Below, in pieces: positions 8,651-17,323 of a stretch of 64,000 bases of DNA. This stretch comes from Paenibacillus xylanexedens (GTDB lineage Bacteria > Bacillota > Bacilli > Paenibacillales > Paenibacillaceae), in the NCBI RefSeq assembly GCF_017874615.1, contig NZ_JAGIKV010000005.1, positions 186,001 to 250,000 of the forward strand. Direction: 5' to 3'. Every line of letters starts with the position of its first letter. Positions within the stretch are counted from its first letter, which is position 1. Position numbers and translations under genes: made by a program. The notes under the pieces are model-generated. The model had not been told where the DNA came from. It saw only the letters and a program-made list of their open reading frames with translations, and searched no databases.

Positions 8651-9544
8651 TTAAGCCTGAAGATAATAGGTGTAGAGCACCTGAGTACCCTTCTCTTCGA
8701 GAGCATTATTCGCTATTTCCTGATACAGAGATTCGGCCAGAGCCAACCCAGGCGTTTTCATGCCCATCGCTTTTGCAGACTCCAGTGCAATTCCCATGTC
8801 TTTGATAAAATGTTTCACATAGAATCCAGGCTCATAATCGCCTGCGATCATGCGCGGACCGAGATTGCTGAGCGACCAGCTTCCGGCTGCACCGGTAGCA
8901 ATGCTCTTCAGCACGGTCTCCGCGTCCAGACCAGACGTCTTGGCATAGGCAAGTGCTTCGCATACACCCATCATGCCAGAGGCAATGGCAATCTGGTTGC
9001 ACATTTTGGTATGCTGTCCGGCTCCCGCCTTGCCTTGCAACACAATGTTGGTGCCCATCTGCTCAAACAGCGGACGCACGGCTTCAAAGGCCTCCGAGCT
9101 ACCACCAACCATAATGGACAATTTCCCATCGCGCGCTCCGATATCACCGCCCGACACAGGCGCGTCCAGTGCCTGCAATCCTTTGCCTTCCGCAGCTTCA
9201 AAGATTCGTGCAGCCAGTAGCGGACTGGATGTTGTCATATCAATCAGATATGAACCCGGTTTGGCATTGGCTACGAGACCATCCTCACCGAGATAGATCT
9301 CCTCTACATCTTTCGGATACCCCACCATTGTGATGATGACATCACACGCGGCAGCCAGTTTGCCTGGTGTGTCATGCCATACGGCACCTTCCTTCACCAA
9401 TGCTTCTGCTTTGGCAGCAGTTCGCGTGTACACATGCAGCGGATATCCCGCTTGCTGGATGTGCGCAGCCATGCTTTTACCCATCACGCCTGTACCAATA
9501 AAGCCAACTTTTGTCTCTCCAAGTGCCTTCGTTGTATTTGTCAT
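8651..9544 (-). CDS. NAD(P)-dependent beta-hydroxyacid dehydrogenase (HIBADH/tartronate semialdehyde reductase family)
   Basis: 297 residues, the usual family length. The Rossmann motif GFIGTGVMGKSMA is at residues 14-26, the substrate-binding signature DAPVSGGDIGARDG is mid-protein, and the catalytic Lys lies in the GAGQHTKMCNQ helix (standard K in the GxxxxxK position). The members reduce or oxidise 3-hydroxyisobutyrate, tartronate semialdehyde or related acids. The exact substrate cannot be read from sequence and the gene stands alone. AGGAAACC precedes the ATG. Confidence 0.9.
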   Translation of the reverse strand: MTNTTKALGETKVGFIGTGVMGKSMAAHIQQAGYPLHVYTRTAAKAEALVKEGAVWHDTPGKLAAACDVIITMVGYPKDVEEIYLGEDGLVANAKPGSYLIDMTTSSPLLAARIFEAAEGKGLQALDAPVSGGDIGARDGKLSIMVGGSSEAFEAVRPLFEQMGTNIVLQGKAGAGQHTKMCNQIAIASGMMGVCEALAYAKTSGLDAETVLKSIATGAAGSWSLSNLGPRMIAGDYEPGFYVKHFIKDMGIALESAKAMGMKTPGLALAESLYQEIANNALEEKGTQVLYTYYLQA

Positions 9545-9739
9545 CGCAGGTTTCCTCCCTATTTCTCTATGCTTCGCTCAGTGCTTGTCTTCGACATTGC
9601 TATATCTGTATGTTAAAGCTTTCTGCGTAGTCCGTCCATATCGCTTGTAGCTTTCTGTGAAAAAATCTGAAAAAGGAATCAACTTCCTGTATGCTGTACA
9701 ACCTAACGGAAACTTCCTTCATTGGAAAGGAGGATTCGC

Positions 9740-10861
9740 ATGAGTCGTGAAAAAGGTCAAATTACCATCTGGTTATCCTTTTCCATCATTTTATTAAGTG
9801 CCGGACTGGTCTGCCATGTCTTGTCCATCCCAGCAATTCTCGAAGCTGGCGGCAGAGACGGATGGTTGTCTGTCGTGGCGGCTGGTCCTTTTTTCATGTT
9901 GTTTCTATGTATGATGTACATCATCATACGGCGAGTACGTGGACAGCGATTAACAGATTGGATTACTCGAGAATTCGGGGCGGTCCCTTCCTGGATCTTC
10001 CGGATCTCCGCTTCCATTCTGTTATTCACGCTTGGCACGCATACGCTGTATGAGACAACCAACTGGACCGTATCCACGTATCTTCAATTCACACCTCCCT
10101 ATGTTCTGGCCGGTGGCGGAGCATTGGTTGCCGCGTGGGCAGCGGCTAAAGGCATACGCTCCATCGCGATGACTTCCAGTCTGCTGCTGCCCTTTGTCAT
10201 TTTGCTTGGTTATTTTGTAATGTCCGCCAATATGAAATATAAAGACTACAGTCTATTGTTCCCGATTATGGAGAACGGCATGGGTCCCGTGTGGCGGGGC
10301 ATGATCTACTCTCTTGCCGGACTTATGGAGATCTGGATTCTTATGTTGTTTCAACATGAAGTCAAAGGCAAAATTCGTTGGTGGCATGTTCTGATCCTCG
10401 GCGTGTTCATGCTCAGTATGGCAATAGGGCCAACGATCGGAGCCATTGTGGAATTCGGACCTGAAGAAGCAGCGAAACAACGAAACAGTCCCTATGAGCA
10501 ATGGAAACTTGTGAATATCGGAAAGTTGCTGCAACACGTTGATTTTCTGTCCATCTATCAGTGGCTTAGCGGTTCCTTCGCAAGAGTGGCTATATCCATG
10601 TATCTCATCGTGGATCTGCTGAATTTCCGCAGACCGAAGAAACGATATATCGCCATCCTTACCATCACCGTCATCATGAGCTTCATGGCGATGCAATGGT
10701 GGCGCATTGATTACGTGGATTATTATGTGGACCATATTCAGTTCCCGGTCATGCTCGCTTATGTATCCATCGTTACCGTAATATTGACCATTGCCGCATT
10801 AATCCACAAAAAGGACAAGGAGGCTCCCAAACGTGCCGATCTCAACCCAACCCAAGAATAA
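9740..10861 (+). CDS. Germinant receptor permease subunit, GerB type (GerAB/GerKB family)
   Basis: 373 residues from the ATG at 9740 (AAGGAGG upstream). It is an integral membrane protein of the amino-acid permease fold with about ten hydrophobic segments, the endospore germination permease family. It forms the inner-membrane germinant-sensing complex with the A and C subunits encoded downstream. It overlaps the next gene by 29 bases. The B-A-C order differs from the classical A-B-C gerA order. Expression is expected in the forespore; a SigG promoter could not be assigned with confidence. Confidence 0.93.
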   Translation: MSREKGQITIWLSFSIILLSAGLVCHVLSIPAILEAGGRDGWLSVVAAGPFFMLFLCMMYIIIRRVRGQRLTDWITREFGAVPSWIFRISASILLFTLGTHTLYETTNWTVSTYLQFTPPYVLAGGGALVAAWAAAKGIRSIAMTSSLLLPFVILLGYFVMSANMKYKDYSLLFPIMENGMGPVWRGMIYSLAGLMEIWILMLFQHEVKGKIRWWHVLILGVFMLSMAIGPTIGAIVEFGPEEAAKQRNSPYEQWKLVNIGKLLQHVDFLSIYQWLSGSFARVAISMYLIVDLLNFRRPKKRYIAILTITVIMSFMAMQWWRIDYVDYYVDHIQFPVMLAYVSIVTVILTIAALIHKKDKEAPKRADLNPTQE

Positions 10862-12335
10862 TCCTGACGTTGAACCGTTCCGAATGAACGAGCATAACCT
10901 GAATACCTTTTTTGCCGGATCTGATGATGTCATCATCAATAGTCATATGATCGGAGAACCTCCGATGCAACTCCTTATGACCTATTGCAGCGGTATGGTA
11001 GATAGTGAAGCGATCTACGATATTATTCTCCCAGAACTCAAACGAACATATGAAAATACACACTTTATCCGTACATCCGACATTGAAAAGTGCATCAGCC
11101 TGGATTGGACCCGAATGGATCTGCAAGATCCGGCATTTGGAACTGAACTGATGTCTCTCCGTGTTTTTGAAGGTCATATGTTAGTCTGTATACCATCCCT
11201 TCAAGCCATGTGGAGTATTGATATATCTAACATCCCTACTCGGACACCGGAGGAATCGACCACCGAAGTTTCGATCCGTGGGGCAAGAGATGGGTTCATT
11301 GAACCACTTGCCGTCAATATTGCCTTGATACGCACCCGTCTGCGTACGAACCAACTGGCCTGTAATATCGAACTGATCGGTACACGTTCTGCAACCAAGG
11401 TGGCATTGATGTATATCAAGAATATCGCCAATCCGGAGCTGATCGAAGACGTCCAGGATCGGTTGCGTAAGATTGAGATCGAACGAATCTTGACCGCCAA
11501 TGAACTGGAAGAATTGCTGTCGCCTTCGAAGATTACTTTGTTTCCCGTTACCCACTATACGGGCAGGCCTGACTTTGCTGCAGAATGTCTCCTGAACGGA
11601 CGTTTTATCCTCATTGTAGACGGCAATCCCAGCGCCATTATTGGGCCAGTCAACCTGTTTCTTTTGCTCAAATCACCGGAAGATGCCAGCTTTCCCTTCT
11701 TAGCTGTCAACGTTGGGCGGATGCTACGCTTTCTTGGCCTGATGATCACCGTGTTCCTGCCTGGCTTTTATATTGCGCTGACATCCTTTCATATGGATCA
11801 GATCCCCTTTCCTCTAGTCGCTACGATCTCCGTTGGACGCATGGGGCTTCCGATGGAATCGGGAATGGAGATGTTTCTCATTATGCTGCTGATGGAGCTG
11901 TTCCGTGAGGCAGGGGTACGTTTACCAAGTGCCATCGGCCAGACATTAACTGTCGTTGGAGGTCTGATTATCGGAGATTCCGCCATTCGAGCCGGCATGG
12001 TCTCTCCCCTTATGATTGTCATCATCGCAGTTACCGTCGTAGCTGGAGCAACCATTGTGAATCAGGTCATGACCAGTTCTGTGCTGATCCTGCGGTTCCT
12101 TTGTTTTGTCCTGGGGGCATCCCTCGGCATCTATGGGTTCATCCTGTCGTTGATTCTGTTCCTCATCTACCTGACCGATCTCAAATCATTTGGCATTCCG
12201 TATCTCACGCCGTTAACACCGCTTCATTTCAAACAAGCGATAGCTTCATTATTCAAACTGCCAAAGGGGTTAGGTAAACGAAGACCCGTCTATCTCGAGA
12301 CCCAGGAGCCCCGCAAGAATGGGAACGAACGATGA
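10833..12335 (+). CDS. Germinant receptor subunit A (GerAA/GerKA family)
   Basis: 500 residues from a GTG with GGAGG 9 bases upstream, overlapping the permease gene. The N-terminal soluble region (about residues 20-280) contains the conserved elements EPTVRG/RGARDGF-like (RGARDGFIEPL) and RTRLRTNQL. The C-terminal part has five or so membrane segments, including a conserved VGRMGLPM region. It assembles as an oligomeric channel in the spore inner membrane that releases ions during germination. Confidence 0.94.
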   Translation: MPISTQPKNNPDVEPFRMNEHNLNTFFAGSDDVIINSHMIGEPPMQLLMTYCSGMVDSEAIYDIILPELKRTYENTHFIRTSDIEKCISLDWTRMDLQDPAFGTELMSLRVFEGHMLVCIPSLQAMWSIDISNIPTRTPEESTTEVSIRGARDGFIEPLAVNIALIRTRLRTNQLACNIELIGTRSATKVALMYIKNIANPELIEDVQDRLRKIEIERILTANELEELLSPSKITLFPVTHYTGRPDFAAECLLNGRFILIVDGNPSAIIGPVNLFLLLKSPEDASFPFLAVNVGRMLRFLGLMITVFLPGFYIALTSFHMDQIPFPLVATISVGRMGLPMESGMEMFLIMLLMELFREAGVRLPSAIGQTLTVVGGLIIGDSAIRAGMVSPLMIVIIAVTVVAGATIVNQVMTSSVLILRFLCFVLGASLGIYGFILSLILFLIYLTDLKSFGIPYLTPLTPLHFKQAIASLFKLPKGLGKRRPVYLETQEPRKNGNER

Positions 12336-13495
12336 AGCGTTTGTTGCGGCGATATATGCTGGGTCTGTTAAGCCTATCGATGTGCGTGATGACGAGTGGG
12401 TGCTGGAGTGCCTTTGAAATCCAACAGGTAGACTACGCCAAAGCATTTGGGATTGATTATAAGGACGGCATGTATCACCTGTATGTGCAAACACTGGATT
12501 TTGCCAGTGTCGCCAAAAGTGAAAGTTCAACCAAAAGTGCAAATACACCGCCTGTATGGGTCGGACATGCCGAAGGGAAAACCATGAGTCTGGCGCTGAA
12601 CGAATTGTTCCGTACGGCTCAATTACACATGGCTTGGGGGCATGTGACCGCCATCGTTATGGCCGAAGGTGTGCTCACCAACAAACACATCAAAGAAGTG
12701 TTCGACATGCTGGGACGGTTTCCAGAATCCCGTTATACAACCTGGGTGTATGGAACACGAGAGCCTCTGGAGAAAATCCTGAGTGCAACGTCCATCTATA
12801 ATATGTCGCCACTGGACAGCATTCTTCACAATCCGCTCCCCACGTACATGGAAGAATCGTTGTACCCGCCTGTGCTCAGCTTTAAGCTCATTGCAACACA
12901 TAATGATCCGGCTACAACAACGTATCTGCCGAGTATTGCATTGAATGATACCCAGTGGGCTGAGAATGAGAAGAAACATGATTTGTTTCTGGTGGAAGGG
13001 GCCTTTTTCGAGAAGACTGGCTATGACTTTGAATACTTTCCACGCAGTCAGCTTCCCGGTTATCACTGGCTAATCAAAGACATGCGACGGGCCCCTCTAC
13101 TTGTCCAAAAGGATGGAACGATCTATGGGGCGCTTAGTGTAGGATTGCCAAAGATCAAAATTAAACCTGTTATTCAGGGTGAAGACGTTACGTTCAACAT
13201 TGATGCCCACTACCTCACCGCCCTGTACGAATACCTGGTGCCCACCTCGTATGAAGAGATGATCCAGATTAGTGAAGTGAAGTTGCGGGAGCAGATCATG
13301 CAGACCTATCGTCACGGCCTTGAGCGTGGTGTGGATATTTACGGTCTTCAGGAGAAGCTGTATCGTAAAAATCCGAAACTCTGGCGTAAGTTATCAAACA
13401 ACGGGAGCAAGATGATGCTTACGGAAGACTCGATTAAGGATCTGAAAATCCATCTCACCATCCCGTATACAGGGAAATATAAACGGAAAGTGTAG
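12332..13495 (+). CDS. Germinant receptor lipoprotein subunit C (GerAC/GerKC family)
   Basis: 387 residues. The signal peptide with lipobox MTSGCW gives a lipid-anchored protein, and the following segment EIQQVDYAKAFGIDY is typical of the Ger(x)C family. It overlaps the A subunit by 4 bases (ATGA). It is the outer component of the receptor and the last gene of the operon, which ends at the hairpin just downstream. Confidence 0.93.
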   Translation: MKRLLRRYMLGLLSLSMCVMTSGCWSAFEIQQVDYAKAFGIDYKDGMYHLYVQTLDFASVAKSESSTKSANTPPVWVGHAEGKTMSLALNELFRTAQLHMAWGHVTAIVMAEGVLTNKHIKEVFDMLGRFPESRYTTWVYGTREPLEKILSATSIYNMSPLDSILHNPLPTYMEESLYPPVLSFKLIATHNDPATTTYLPSIALNDTQWAENEKKHDLFLVEGAFFEKTGYDFEYFPRSQLPGYHWLIKDMRRAPLLVQKDGTIYGALSVGLPKIKIKPVIQGEDVTFNIDAHYLTALYEYLVPTSYEEMIQISEVKLREQIMQTYRHGLERGVDIYGLQEKLYRKNPKLWRKLSNNGSKMMLTEDSIKDLKIHLTIPYTGKYKRKV

Positions 13496-13506
13496 CAAGA
13501 ACACGA

Positions 13507-13543
13507 AACACCCCTTGTCCGTATGAAGCCGGATAAGGGGTGT
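13507..13543 (+). terminator. Terminator of the germination operon
   Basis: A strong 14-bp stem with one mismatch (AACACCCCTTgTCC / GGAtAAGGGGTGTT) directly after the GerC gene, followed by a short T-rich stretch. Confidence 0.65.
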
Positions 13544-13617
13544 TTATGTAGATGGATGTATTTCGTTTGTAGTTCGAATCATGCAGGTCTAAGACTGCGA
13601 AGTTTCCATTCCATTGG

Positions 13618-14028
13618 TTATCGTAGAAATGGTATGTCAGATAGTGCTGCCCCGAAGTAATCTACCAGCATCCATGCAACGATCCATAACAATGGCAACT
13701 GCATGATCCAGTAAGGAAAGATGTATCTTTTCTCATGATAAGAAACCCATCCCGAAACCAAAGCCGCAAGAACGCAGAGTGGGTATGACATCAGTATATC
13801 GCCCTCCAAACGACTTGCCACCTGATACTCAGAAGGAGTGGGTGCAGCGAGCGACATTCCCATGGCAAATGCGATCAACGGCCAGATCAGTAATGTCAGA
13901 CCATATATTAAGGTGAAAATCATGATGTACAAAAAACTTCTTTCTTTACTTCTTGTTATATCTTTGCTTAACAATCGAACTCTCTCCCATGCGTTCATTT
14001 TATTTAAAAAGACGGCCAACGGCCGCAT
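13618..14028 (-). CDS. Small membrane protein of unknown function
   Basis: 136 residues with three or four hydrophobic segments (about residues 33-60, 78-95 and 106-128). No family was recognised. The ATG at 14028 has a weak GAG-type Shine-Dalgarno; an in-frame ATG at 13998 has none. It lies 15 bases downstream of another small membrane protein gene on the same strand, so the two are probably co-transcribed. Confidence 0.6.
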   Translation of the reverse strand: MRPLAVFLNKMNAWERVRLLSKDITRSKERSFLYIMIFTLIYGLTLLIWPLIAFAMGMSLAAPTPSEYQVASRLEGDILMSYPLCVLAALVSGWVSYHEKRYIFPYWIMQLPLLWIVAWMLVDYFGAALSDIPFLR

Positions 14029-14043
14029 ACTCTCAACTAACTT

Positions 14044-14406
14044 TCACTTCTTATAATAGTTCATTACCCGCAACCGAGTAGTCAGGATTAAGGTCTGAGG
14101 AATGAGCACAAAGACAATATACATAAGTACAATTAACCATAGATGTGCGGCAAAATGTTCTGCACCGAACGATGGTTTCGGACGTTCAATCCAATACCAC
14201 CAACACGGGATGGCAATAATCCATGTCAATCCTGTCGAGAGGAACAAGTCTTTCACATCGCTCCACAGAAAGCAGAACACCGCGACGAACAAAATAGGAC
14301 CTGTCCAAGAATCCATTATCGGTCCCCAGCTCTGGAAGACAAAGATAATGGCAGGATATAGAAGGTTGATGGTCCAGCGCCATATGTTATTAGTATACAG
14401 ATTCAT
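14044..14406 (-). CDS. Small membrane protein of unknown function
   Basis: 120 residues, rich in Trp, with about four hydrophobic segments (LLYPAIIFVFQ, ILFVAVFCFLW, LTWIIAIPCWWYW and LWLIVLMYIVFVLI). GAGGTG lies 7 bases upstream of the ATG. First gene of a two-gene unit with the following membrane protein gene. No family was recognised. Confidence 0.6.
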   Translation of the reverse strand: MNLYTNNIWRWTINLLYPAIIFVFQSWGPIMDSWTGPILFVAVFCFLWSDVKDLFLSTGLTWIIAIPCWWYWIERPKPSFGAEHFAAHLWLIVLMYIVFVLIPQTLILTTRLRVMNYYKK

Positions 14407-14596
14407 TATTTTTCACCTCGCTACGTACCGTTGCAATTTCACGTGAAAATACAGGCTACAAAAATTTGCGAAGATATGTACTCTCGATTTTAAAAGGTTA
14501 TTCAACTACATACTGGGACAGAAATGAAGAAAAGAAGCATGATTTTGGATATTATTGCTCATACTACCTTCAGGAAACTATCGAAGGAGTGACAGT

Positions 14597-15133
14597 ATGA
14601 GGTTAAAAAGGTTCATCGCCGTTGGAGCTGTGTTAACTTGCTCAACTCTGTTATGGGGCTGTGGTAATGGCACTGCGAATAATGCATCCCAGCAACAGAA
14701 TGACACCGTTCGGTCGGAGAGTTGGAGCGATCCCAAACGACTGGAAGCTTCCCATCTTGAGGCGCTTGAGCGTATGGAGAAAGATCACATCCACCGAATG
14801 GTTTCGCTTAGCGCAAGTACAGATGGAGACAAAGTGATAACCACACTTGAACGGTCGAGCCAAAAGTTGGAGGAAATGAGACCGCTCGCTGAAATGCTCC
14901 AACATGAAGGACATCCGGCATTATTACAGCGAATCCAGGACATGTCCGGTGATATCCAAAGTTCCAAATCCGTCATTGCCGAGATGAAAAATTTGCCTCA
15001 GGACGGCAAAATTAAGATTCAGTCCGAGAATTCCGATTCCTTGCATCACATCAGCAGCTTCCGCGATTACCATCAGTATATCCAGGGACAAGTGCAATCT
15101 TTAGACGGTAAATCTACGCAAATGTCCCACTAA
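14597..15133 (+). CDS. Lipoprotein of unknown function
   Basis: 178 residues from the ATG at 14597 (AAGGAG upstream). The signal peptide ends in the lipobox LLWGCG. The mature part is short, helical and His/Met-containing (HLEALERMEKDHIHRM), with no recognised domain. It is monocistronic and followed by a good terminator. Surface-exposed location is inferred from the lipobox. Confidence 0.78.
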   Translation: MRLKRFIAVGAVLTCSTLLWGCGNGTANNASQQQNDTVRSESWSDPKRLEASHLEALERMEKDHIHRMVSLSASTDGDKVITTLERSSQKLEEMRPLAEMLQHEGHPALLQRIQDMSGDIQSSKSVIAEMKNLPQDGKIKIQSENSDSLHHISSFRDYHQYIQGQVQSLDGKSTQMSH

Positions 15134-15151
15134 CCCTAAAGATAGTTCAGA

Positions 15152-15202
15152 GAATCGTTACAGTCGGAATAAGATAATCCGATGGTTAACGGTTCTTTTT
15201 TT
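15152..15202 (+). terminator. Terminator of the lipoprotein gene
   Basis: GAATCGTTA pairs with TAACGGTTC (one G-U pair), with an inner TCGGA / TCCGA stem, followed by seven T. Confidence 0.75.
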
Positions 15203-15237
15203 AATAACTTCATAATGTACATCTCTTCTCTACAGGT

Positions 15238-15519
15238 TCATTCCACCCACAACGATACCCAGATGAACATGCTAAACAACAGGACTGGCGCAAGTGCTCC
15301 TGTGGCTAATATGATCCAAAGTGTCGCGGGCTTGATCCTTTGACAGTATGCATCGACCTTGCGCATCCGATCTTTGCGCCACTTGGCGAACCTGAGCTGT
15401 CTGATCATTCGATTGAGAACTATTTGTCGCTGCTCGCCCTCTTCGAATTCATCGATCGCACGCCGCAACTCCTCGTATAATTGAGCCTCTTCCTGCCCAG
15501 CCACTGTAGGTGTAATCAT
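15238..15519 (-). CDS. Small tail-anchored protein of unknown function
   Basis: 93 residues. It has an acidic helix (EEAQLYEELRRAIDEFEEGE), then a strongly basic segment (RQLRFAKWRKDRMRKV), then one C-terminal membrane helix (LWIILATGALAPVLLFSMFI). GGAGGAAGG precedes the ATG. The layout suggests a cytoplasm-facing membrane-tethered protein. No family was recognised. Confidence 0.6.
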   Translation of the reverse strand: MITPTVAGQEEAQLYEELRRAIDEFEEGEQRQIVLNRMIRQLRFAKWRKDRMRKVDAYCQRIKPATLWIILATGALAPVLLFSMFIWVSLWVE

Positions 15520-15685
15520 CTGATCCTTCCTCCCATGAGCAATTATTGAGATATAGCCTCTCTCCTAATCGAACCATCATCAATACGCCTGTATTCTAGG
15601 TAACTACCAACCTAACTAAACCACTACTTAAATAACACATTACAGACCTTCAAAGTTTGAAGTTTTTTCAAAAAATGAACAACCC

Positions 15686-15708
15686 AAAAAGCCCGGGCAT
15701 GGCCCGAA
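15686..15708 (-). terminator. Terminator of galactokinase gene
   Basis: CGGGC / GCCCG stem with a 3-base loop followed on the minus strand by GGCTTTTTGGG, just downstream of galK. Confidence 0.6.
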
Positions 15709-15748
15709 CTTCATTGAATCATGCTAGAACTATTTATCTGATTGCTTT

Positions 15749-17047
15749 TTAGCCTGCGTTAGCGATTAATGAATTCAGACATACTGCACCCTGTGCACGC
15801 ACATTAACAACAATAATCGGTGTGTCCAACATGTCGTGCATCCAAGACATATACTCTTCTACTTTTTCGTTTGGAAGGATCGTCAGAATAACCCCTGCGA
15901 ATCCACCACCATGAATACGACAAGCGCCATCACCCAGGTTTTGCAGATAATTCTCGGTCAGTGCCAGCGCGATGCCAATCTCCTGTTCCTTCACAGCACC
16001 ACTCTGATATACATTCTGCAACCACTTCCATGACGAATTACCAGACGCCGTAATCAGTTTCAAGAAATCAGCAAAACGTCCATCACGCAACGCCTGAACC
16101 TGACCATCGACACGATTGTTTTCCTCCAGGAAATGAAGCGCACGCAGCACGGCACGATCCCCAGCAGCTTCACGAACCTTCTCGAGGTTGGCATAGATTG
16201 CGTCTGCTGTAATTTCCCGAACATACTCACTGCCCAGGGCCTGAGCAACCGCTCTCATCTCATATGGCACAGCAGCGTAATCTTCTGTCAGATCAGCGTG
16301 GTTACCACCCGTATTCACAATAACCAATGAGTAGCCGTTTTGTTGGAAATCCCACTGAACAGGTTCAATGACAGGCTGTGCAGGATTTTCAAAATCAATG
16401 GCAATCAGTCCGCCGTACGCACAAGCCATCTGATCCAGCAGACCGGAAGGTTTGTTCCAATAGTGATTCTCCGCATACTGGCCGATTTTGGCCAAGGTTA
16501 CGACATCCAGTGCTCCATCATTATAGAAGTGATTCAAAATCGTACAGATCAGCATCTCAAATGACGCCGAGGAACTCACTCCTGATGCCGAGAACACATT
16601 ACTTGAGAGGTACGCCTGGAAGCCGCCTACCTTATATCCAAATTCTCCAAATCCTGCAGCCATACCGCGAATCAATGCTGTTGTGCCATCGTCTTCCGTA
16701 TTTGGCGTAAGATTCGTGAGATCGATTACATATTTCTTGTCATAACCTTCTGAGTAAAACGTAATAACAGACTCCGCAGTTGGTGCTGCCACTGCAATCG
16801 TATCCAGCGTAATGCTGCCCGCCAGCACTTTACCATGGTTATGATCCGTATGATTACCGCCAATCTCGCTGCGTCCTGCTGCGCTGAACAACTTGCTGCC
16901 TTCTTGCGCGCCAAAGTACTCTTCAAACGTTGCGTTCAGCTTTGTGTAACGTGCAGTCTGTTCTTCTACTTGTGATTGTCCATACATTTGGGCAAGCAAC
17001 GCTTGGCCCTCCGTGGATTGGATCAGATTCAATGGTTGTGTCGTCAT
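15749..17047 (-). CDS. galK: Galactokinase (GHMP kinase)
   Basis: 432 residues. The N-terminal substrate signature reads GRSEIGGNHTDHNHG, the GHMP ATP-binding motif is VFSASGVSSSASFE, and the C-terminal motif is RIHGGGFAGVIL. It would phosphorylate galactose at C1 in the Leloir pathway. The signature differs from the classical GRVNLIGEHTDYN by E to N and Y to H at sugar-contacting positions. This variant occurs in other Firmicute galactokinases, so galactose is likely but not certain. GGAGG precedes the ATG. No galT or galE lies in the window. Confidence 0.9.
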   Translation of the reverse strand: MTTQPLNLIQSTEGQALLAQMYGQSQVEEQTARYTKLNATFEEYFGAQEGSKLFSAAGRSEIGGNHTDHNHGKVLAGSITLDTIAVAAPTAESVITFYSEGYDKKYVIDLTNLTPNTEDDGTTALIRGMAAGFGEFGYKVGGFQAYLSSNVFSASGVSSSASFEMLICTILNHFYNDGALDVVTLAKIGQYAENHYWNKPSGLLDQMACAYGGLIAIDFENPAQPVIEPVQWDFQQNGYSLVIVNTGGNHADLTEDYAAVPYEMRAVAQALGSEYVREITADAIYANLEKVREAAGDRAVLRALHFLEENNRVDGQVQALRDGRFADFLKLITASGNSSWKWLQNVYQSGAVKEQEIGIALALTENYLQNLGDGACRIHGGGFAGVILTILPNEKVEEYMSWMHDMLDTPIIVVNVRAQGAVCLNSLIANAG

Positions 17048-17182
17048 TAATAATCCTCCTATGGATATGCAGCTGTTATTTTTAGACTGTTGGTGAACAT
17101 GGTTGTTGTGTCTGTTTCATACCTTATTCCTCTCCCATTATCTCAGCTTCGTAGCGGAAAAGGTAGGGTAGAATTGAAAGTT

Positions 17183-17196
17183 TGTAAGCGTTTTGT
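17183..17196. promoter_or_regulatory. Possible CcpA (cre-like) site upstream of galK
   Basis: TGTAAGCGTTTTGT matches the left half of the cre consensus (TGNAANCG) and departs in the right half. It lies about 140 bases upstream of galK in the divergent region with the MFS operon. Catabolite control of galK is plausible but the match is imperfect. Confidence 0.25.
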
Positions 17197-17207
17197 GAAG
17201 TTATATG

Positions 17208-17260
17208 TTGTAAAAATAGGATTGAAAACCATTTTACAATAACTTAAATTTGGTTTAAGT
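17208..17260. promoter_or_regulatory. Two inverted repeats upstream of the MFS operon
   Basis: An 8-bp inverted repeat (TTGTAAAA at 17208, TTTTACAA at 17232) is followed by a 7-bp palindrome, ACTTAAA-5-TTTAAGT, at 17242-17260. Both sit in the divergent galK/MFS region, 60-115 bases before the MFS start. They are candidate operators, possibly for the MerR-type regulator encoded third in the operon; the link is inference. Confidence 0.35.
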
Positions 17261-17323
17261 GAAAACACATTATTTTCCAAACTTAATGTTACTATGCTAT
17301 ACATCTTATTGGTGGAGGGAACG

